A stretch of 64,000 nt of DNA from the NCBI RefSeq assembly GCF_022965805.1, contig NC_133117.1:6720183-6784182 (forward strand), written 5' to 3'. The position numbers and the translations under genes are program-made. The notes under the pieces are model-generated. The model was given only the letters and a program-made list of their open reading frames with translations. It had not been told where the DNA came from and made no database searches. Positions within the stretch are counted from its first letter, which is position 1, and each line of letters starts with the position of its first letter. The DNA comes from Primulina eburnea (Eukaryota > Streptophyta > Magnoliopsida > Lamiales > Gesneriaceae). Shown in pieces: positions 60,874 through 64,000 of this stretch.

Positions 60874-61529
60874 ATACTTTTTTGAAATAAAAATTATCTA
60901 GATTTCTTATTTTTACAATCATTGTAGGACATCGGAACACATGATGAATTACCCGTATCTTGTTCAGAACCTCTGGTACCTCATGCATGTCTTCAAACAA
61001 TTGGAAGTCAATTCAATTTCACTGAATTATTAATGGTATGAACTTTAATGATATTTAGAAATTTTTTAGTTGGTAAAAATTTTAAGCCAAAAAAAATATT
61101 AATTCTTATATGGTAAAATTGATTTTATAATATTTATTCTTATTTAATGTAGGCACAATTTGATCATCCTCACCATTCTCTTGAAGCCATGGATTTCAAT
61201 GGAGATATATCTAATAATGCTCTTGAGTAGTTTTTTATTTAAAGAATAGCCGATTAACATTGTTAGTTGAAATGAAGTTTCAAAATGTATGAATTATTTA
61301 TTTTTGATGGAAATATGATGTTGAATTTTAGTTTTTGATATTGCATGATGGAAATGTTCTAAATTTTAATTTAAGCATTAACATGTTAATAGTTTTATAT
61401 TGTTAAAAATTTTGTTCATTGGAAAAAAATTAATAATACTCATCAAATTCGAAAAAAATGATACGATTTTTCACATGTAAAAATTTAATATAGTAATTTT
61501 TAATTGCAAAATTATTAATTTAACATAAA

Positions 61530-61711
61530 AGAATTAAAATGTTTATATTATTTCATATAAAATTGTTCAATGTTTGTGGAAGATGGAAAAAAATGGAGGA
61601 AAATAAAAGTGAAACAAAAGAAAATAAGAGAGGAAAAAAAAGAGAAAAAAAAAAGAAAAAAATTCAATGTGTGCACAGCATCATGATGTGCACAGTAGGC
61701 GATCCAGATCC
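61530..61711 (-). repeat. Right terminal inverted repeat of the MULE
   Basis: Inverse of the left terminal repeat. It has a local duplication (GTGCACAGCATCATGATGTGCACAG region) near the tip that the left end lacks. Confidence 0.85.
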
Positions 61712-61720
61712 AAATATTTA

Positions 61721-62461
61721 ATAGTGGTCCAAGATAATTTTCACATAGACAATTTAGAACATGCATTTTTGCATTCATATTGAAGTGTTATTCTTCCTTT
61801 AGAAGAAAAGAGGTCTTTCCTTTATTTCTGATTATTGAATTTGTGATTTATTGTGTGATTATATCAAATTGTGTTTTGGAAGAAGATTGTCGATTTCCAT
61901 AAACACCATTAGTGGGACAAAATTTGTCGTCGTGACATTGAGGTTTTTTTTTAACAATATTAAAATATTAAGAAATTTTGGAAATTTATGAAAAATAAAT
62001 ATTTAAAAAATAAACAAATTTTGGAAAATTTTGAGAAATCATTCCGTAACGGTGGGTAAATCACGATGTTTCATCAAATAACAATGTGATGGTACTTCAT
62101 TTGTTTCAACAGTCGTTTAGAATTCACATAATCGAACCAATTTTGAGACTCGTTGTGGATTGGTTTTATACATACCCTTTTTATTAACTTCTTCAAAATT
62201 ACATGAGTTCTCTTGAGAGCACGATCAATGGGCACCATTTTGGACACACACAATGAAAAATATAATTCACTAATTCAGGTGATGGTATCGAAAATAACTA
62301 ATATGTTCCGGAGCCAAATAGATGTGAGTACCAAAGTTATTTTTTTAATCGTGACTTCACAAAATTCATATCGAGTTGCTAAGGAAGTCCACCTGGTATC
62401 TGTATAGCGATGTGAGTACCAAAGTACCAAAGTTATTTTTTAATTTGTGACTTCACAAAAA
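61721..62461. other. Intergenic AT-rich region with a short direct repeat
   Basis: No gene is supported. A segment of about 40 bp with GATGTGAGTACCAAAGT and GTGACTTCACAAAA occurs at about 62321-62361 and again at 62411-62460, the second with an extra internal ACCAAAGT. Confidence 0.5.
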
Positions 62462-63406
62462 TCTGATAATTAATGCGTTAAACAATCGAAGGTAACTGAA
62501 CTGATTAAAGCTAACCGGAGCTGTATAGCGAACTGAATGATCAATTAACACTGATCAATTACACAGTCAGTTAATCGAATCGGCTATAAAGTCAACTGAT
62601 AAATCAGCTTGACACGTCATAAGTTAAATAGCGTAGCCAACAACTCGAAAATTTCTACAAGAGCAGACTGCAACTTGTAGTGGGAGCACCGTATATCAGA
62701 ATGTCACAGTGTACGATTTACAGAAGAATGATGACATGACAAATCTACGGATATATGACATTTAAACTCATTCAATATTACCGTTGGAGCAAAGCCCATA
62801 AATAGCTGAGAAATCAGCTGAGAACAGAGCAATATAGCAATAGCAAAGAAAAACAGTTATCGAGTTAGCAAAAACAAGAACAAACACATAATTCTCAGTT
62901 ACAAAAAGCTCACGCTTTATCAGATATATTCATAGCTTTCAGGCTATATTTCGAGCATTAGCACAAGCACTTATTTTTACTATATTTGATCTTTTTTGAT
63001 CAGTTGTGCTTAGAAAGATATATCAGTTGCGTATTGATAAAAGTGTAAAGATATTAAGAGTTTCAGTTTGGCTGTGTTTAAGACCAAATTGAAGTGGGTT
63101 ATTACAGTTCCTGTAATTAATCAAAATCTTTTAGTGAAAATCATATCCTTGAGATAGAAAAGGTGACGTAAGAGCATTTGAAGTCTCCGAACATCCATAA
63201 ATCTTTGTGCTCTTATTTTTCAAGGATTCAATCTGTCTTTCTGTATGTTTCCACACTTTAAGTTAACTGATTGACATCGATAACAAGATTATCGAATTTA
63301 GTTTATCACTAAACTGATTTACCTCATCGAAAAGTTTAGAAAATAGTAAAGTGTTTATTCAACCCCTCATTCTAAACAATTTCACTTACCCAATCGATCC
63401 TAACAT
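62462..63406 (+). repeat. LTR-like sequence (possible solo Copia LTR)
   Basis: A block of about 945 bp starting TGATAATTAATGCG and ending CAATCGATCCTAACA, with a promoter-like CCCATAAATAGC near 62797 and an end (GTGTTTATTCAACCCC, CTAAACA) of the type seen in Copia LTRs of the SIRE group. No clear 5-bp duplication flanks it, so it may be a truncated remnant. Confidence 0.5.
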
Positions 63407-64000
63407 AAATAAATGTCCTTCGGGAGTGTACTGCAAGACTCGATCAACTCAAGCGTCAGCGCCTCCCTCAATATCATCATCACCTGCAACATTCAAACCT
63501 AGTGAGTCTAATGACTCAACATGTTCTAAACATGAGTAGCAAATAATACATATACAAGCACATGCATTAAAATCATACTATTATTTAAAATATACTTGTA
63601 AGTATAAATAAATCATAAATCGTCAAATCGTAAAACTTTCAATCATTTATCATTTTGGGTGAAGTTCGATCCTTGAAAGTGACTAGCCTTTATCCTCTGG
63701 TCGACTGATCAGTCTTAGCTCACCCTTGCGCATGAACACAAGCACTAGGCACCGACGTAAAATAGAAATACGATTGTTAGGCTCTCTGTGGGGCCTTTTT
63801 CCCGTAAACAAGCTCATTCTGGGGCCTTCTCCCTCACGATATTCTCAAAAATCATATATCATTTCTTTTATATCACAGTCAATTCACATCCTTCAAAATT
63901 TTTTTCTTTTCCTTTTTAATCACCAAACATCGTGTCCTTTCCACATTTGAAAAACAGTATTTTAACAGAAAATTTTCACAGATTAACAATAAATCATAAA
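63407..64000. other. Unassigned sequence at the window edge
   Basis: Mixed composition. The frame at 63351-63539 runs into this region and looks incidental. Two copies of GGGGCCTTTTTCCC / GGGGCCTTCTCCCT lie at about 63790 and 63822. It may belong to a repeat that continues beyond the window. Confidence 0.3.

Larger units (their letters stand above)
48249..61230 (+). pseudogene. FAR1/Jittery-like MULE transposase, broken, interrupted in an intron by a Copia
   Basis: Reads as a transposase in the FHY3/FAR1-related class. Main exon about 48249-50284, then short exons 60928-61035 and 61153-61230 (stop TAG), with GT-AG borders. Domains: FAR1 DNA-binding region with CCKEGVRK and EHNHPL (48280-48600); MULE transposase core around 48880-49400 with FTDQDQAMAKAL; and a SWIM zinc motif CSCxxFE...CCHAVKV (about 49800-49850). 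Lesions: frame slips near 48334, 49041 and 49767, and an in-frame TGA in the SWIM motif near 49825. The Copia inserted 23 bp into the intron after 50284. A domesticated FRS gene is unlikely because inverted repeats and a target duplication enclose it. Confidence 0.88.
47830..61711 (+). mobile_element. Mutator-like DNA transposon (MULE) with a nested SIRE Copia
   Basis: The ends are inverted repeats of about 170-200 bp: GGAACCGGATCCCCTGC on the left, and GGATCTGGATCGCCTAC on the right read on the opposite strand. Both are followed by TGTGCAC and then matching T/C-rich tracts and TTCCACAAACATT. A perfect 9-bp duplication AAATATTTA flanks the element (47821-47829 and 61712-61720), the length typical of MULEs. 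Without the nested 10.6-kb Copia the MULE is about 3.3 kb. It carries one FAR1/Jittery-like transposase gene, now broken. Confidence 0.92.

Noticed and set aside
1..64000. CRISPR arrays, bacterial operons, rRNA genes or a biosynthetic gene cluster
   Set aside because: All genes are intron-bearing plant genes; the repeats are transposon-derived; the single triterpene-type enzyme is the sterol enzyme and has no P450 or transferase neighbours.

Overview
This is eukaryotic plant nuclear DNA, AT-rich, with small exons, GT-AG introns and dense LTR retrotransposons. The genes are those of a eudicot. Two things point to Lamiales, possibly Gesneriaceae, but only as inference: a recurrent MITE with GTGAGACGGTCTCAC termini, and a long extra ORF downstream of pol in a SIRE-type Copia element that resembles proteins I associate with Dorcoceras-like genomes.

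Four host genes can be built exon by exon. From left to right they are prefoldin subunit 1 (minus, 168-3948, 5 exons, 128 aa); a PBL17-like receptor-like cytoplasmic kinase (plus, 8636-12530, 6 exons, 379 aa); cycloartenol synthase (minus, 13797-33859, 18 exons, about 757 aa after allowing for one frame slip); and a USP-domain/Ser-Thr kinase (plus, 37152-40672, 10 exons, 791 aa). From memory, their best Arabidopsis relatives are At2g07340, At2g07180, At2g07050 (CAS1) and At2g07020, which would make this a collinear ancestral block. The four do unrelated jobs: tubulin/actin folding, immune or plasma-membrane signalling, sterol synthesis and kinase signalling. They are neighbours by ancestry, not a pathway cluster.

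The rest is mobile DNA. The cycloartenol synthase gene is stretched to 20 kb by an intact antisense Copia with apparently identical 203-bp LTRs in intron 8 (18695-23598), and by an old decayed Copia (24206-28517) plus a long foldback palindrome in intron 7. The 34.5-35.8 kb intergenic region holds a GC-rich inverted-repeat element inside a (TA)n tract. From 41 kb on the sequence is almost all nested transposons. A 6.6-kb non-autonomous Copia derivative (41017-47628) has near-identical LTRs but a fossil interior, including an array of eight stem-loops. A MULE (47830-61711), flanked by a perfect 9-bp duplication, carries a broken FAR1-like transposase. A 10.6-kb SIRE-type Copia (50308-60873) sits in an intron of that transposase. 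The last 2.3 kb holds LTR-like and unassigned AT-rich sequence.

The observations most worth following are a one-base frame slip in exon 2 of cycloartenol synthase, which an in-frame internal splice acceptor could bypass; a tandem duplication of exon 13 of the same gene; an antisense small ORF with its own TATA box inside the SIRE-type element; and the hairpin array in the non-autonomous element.
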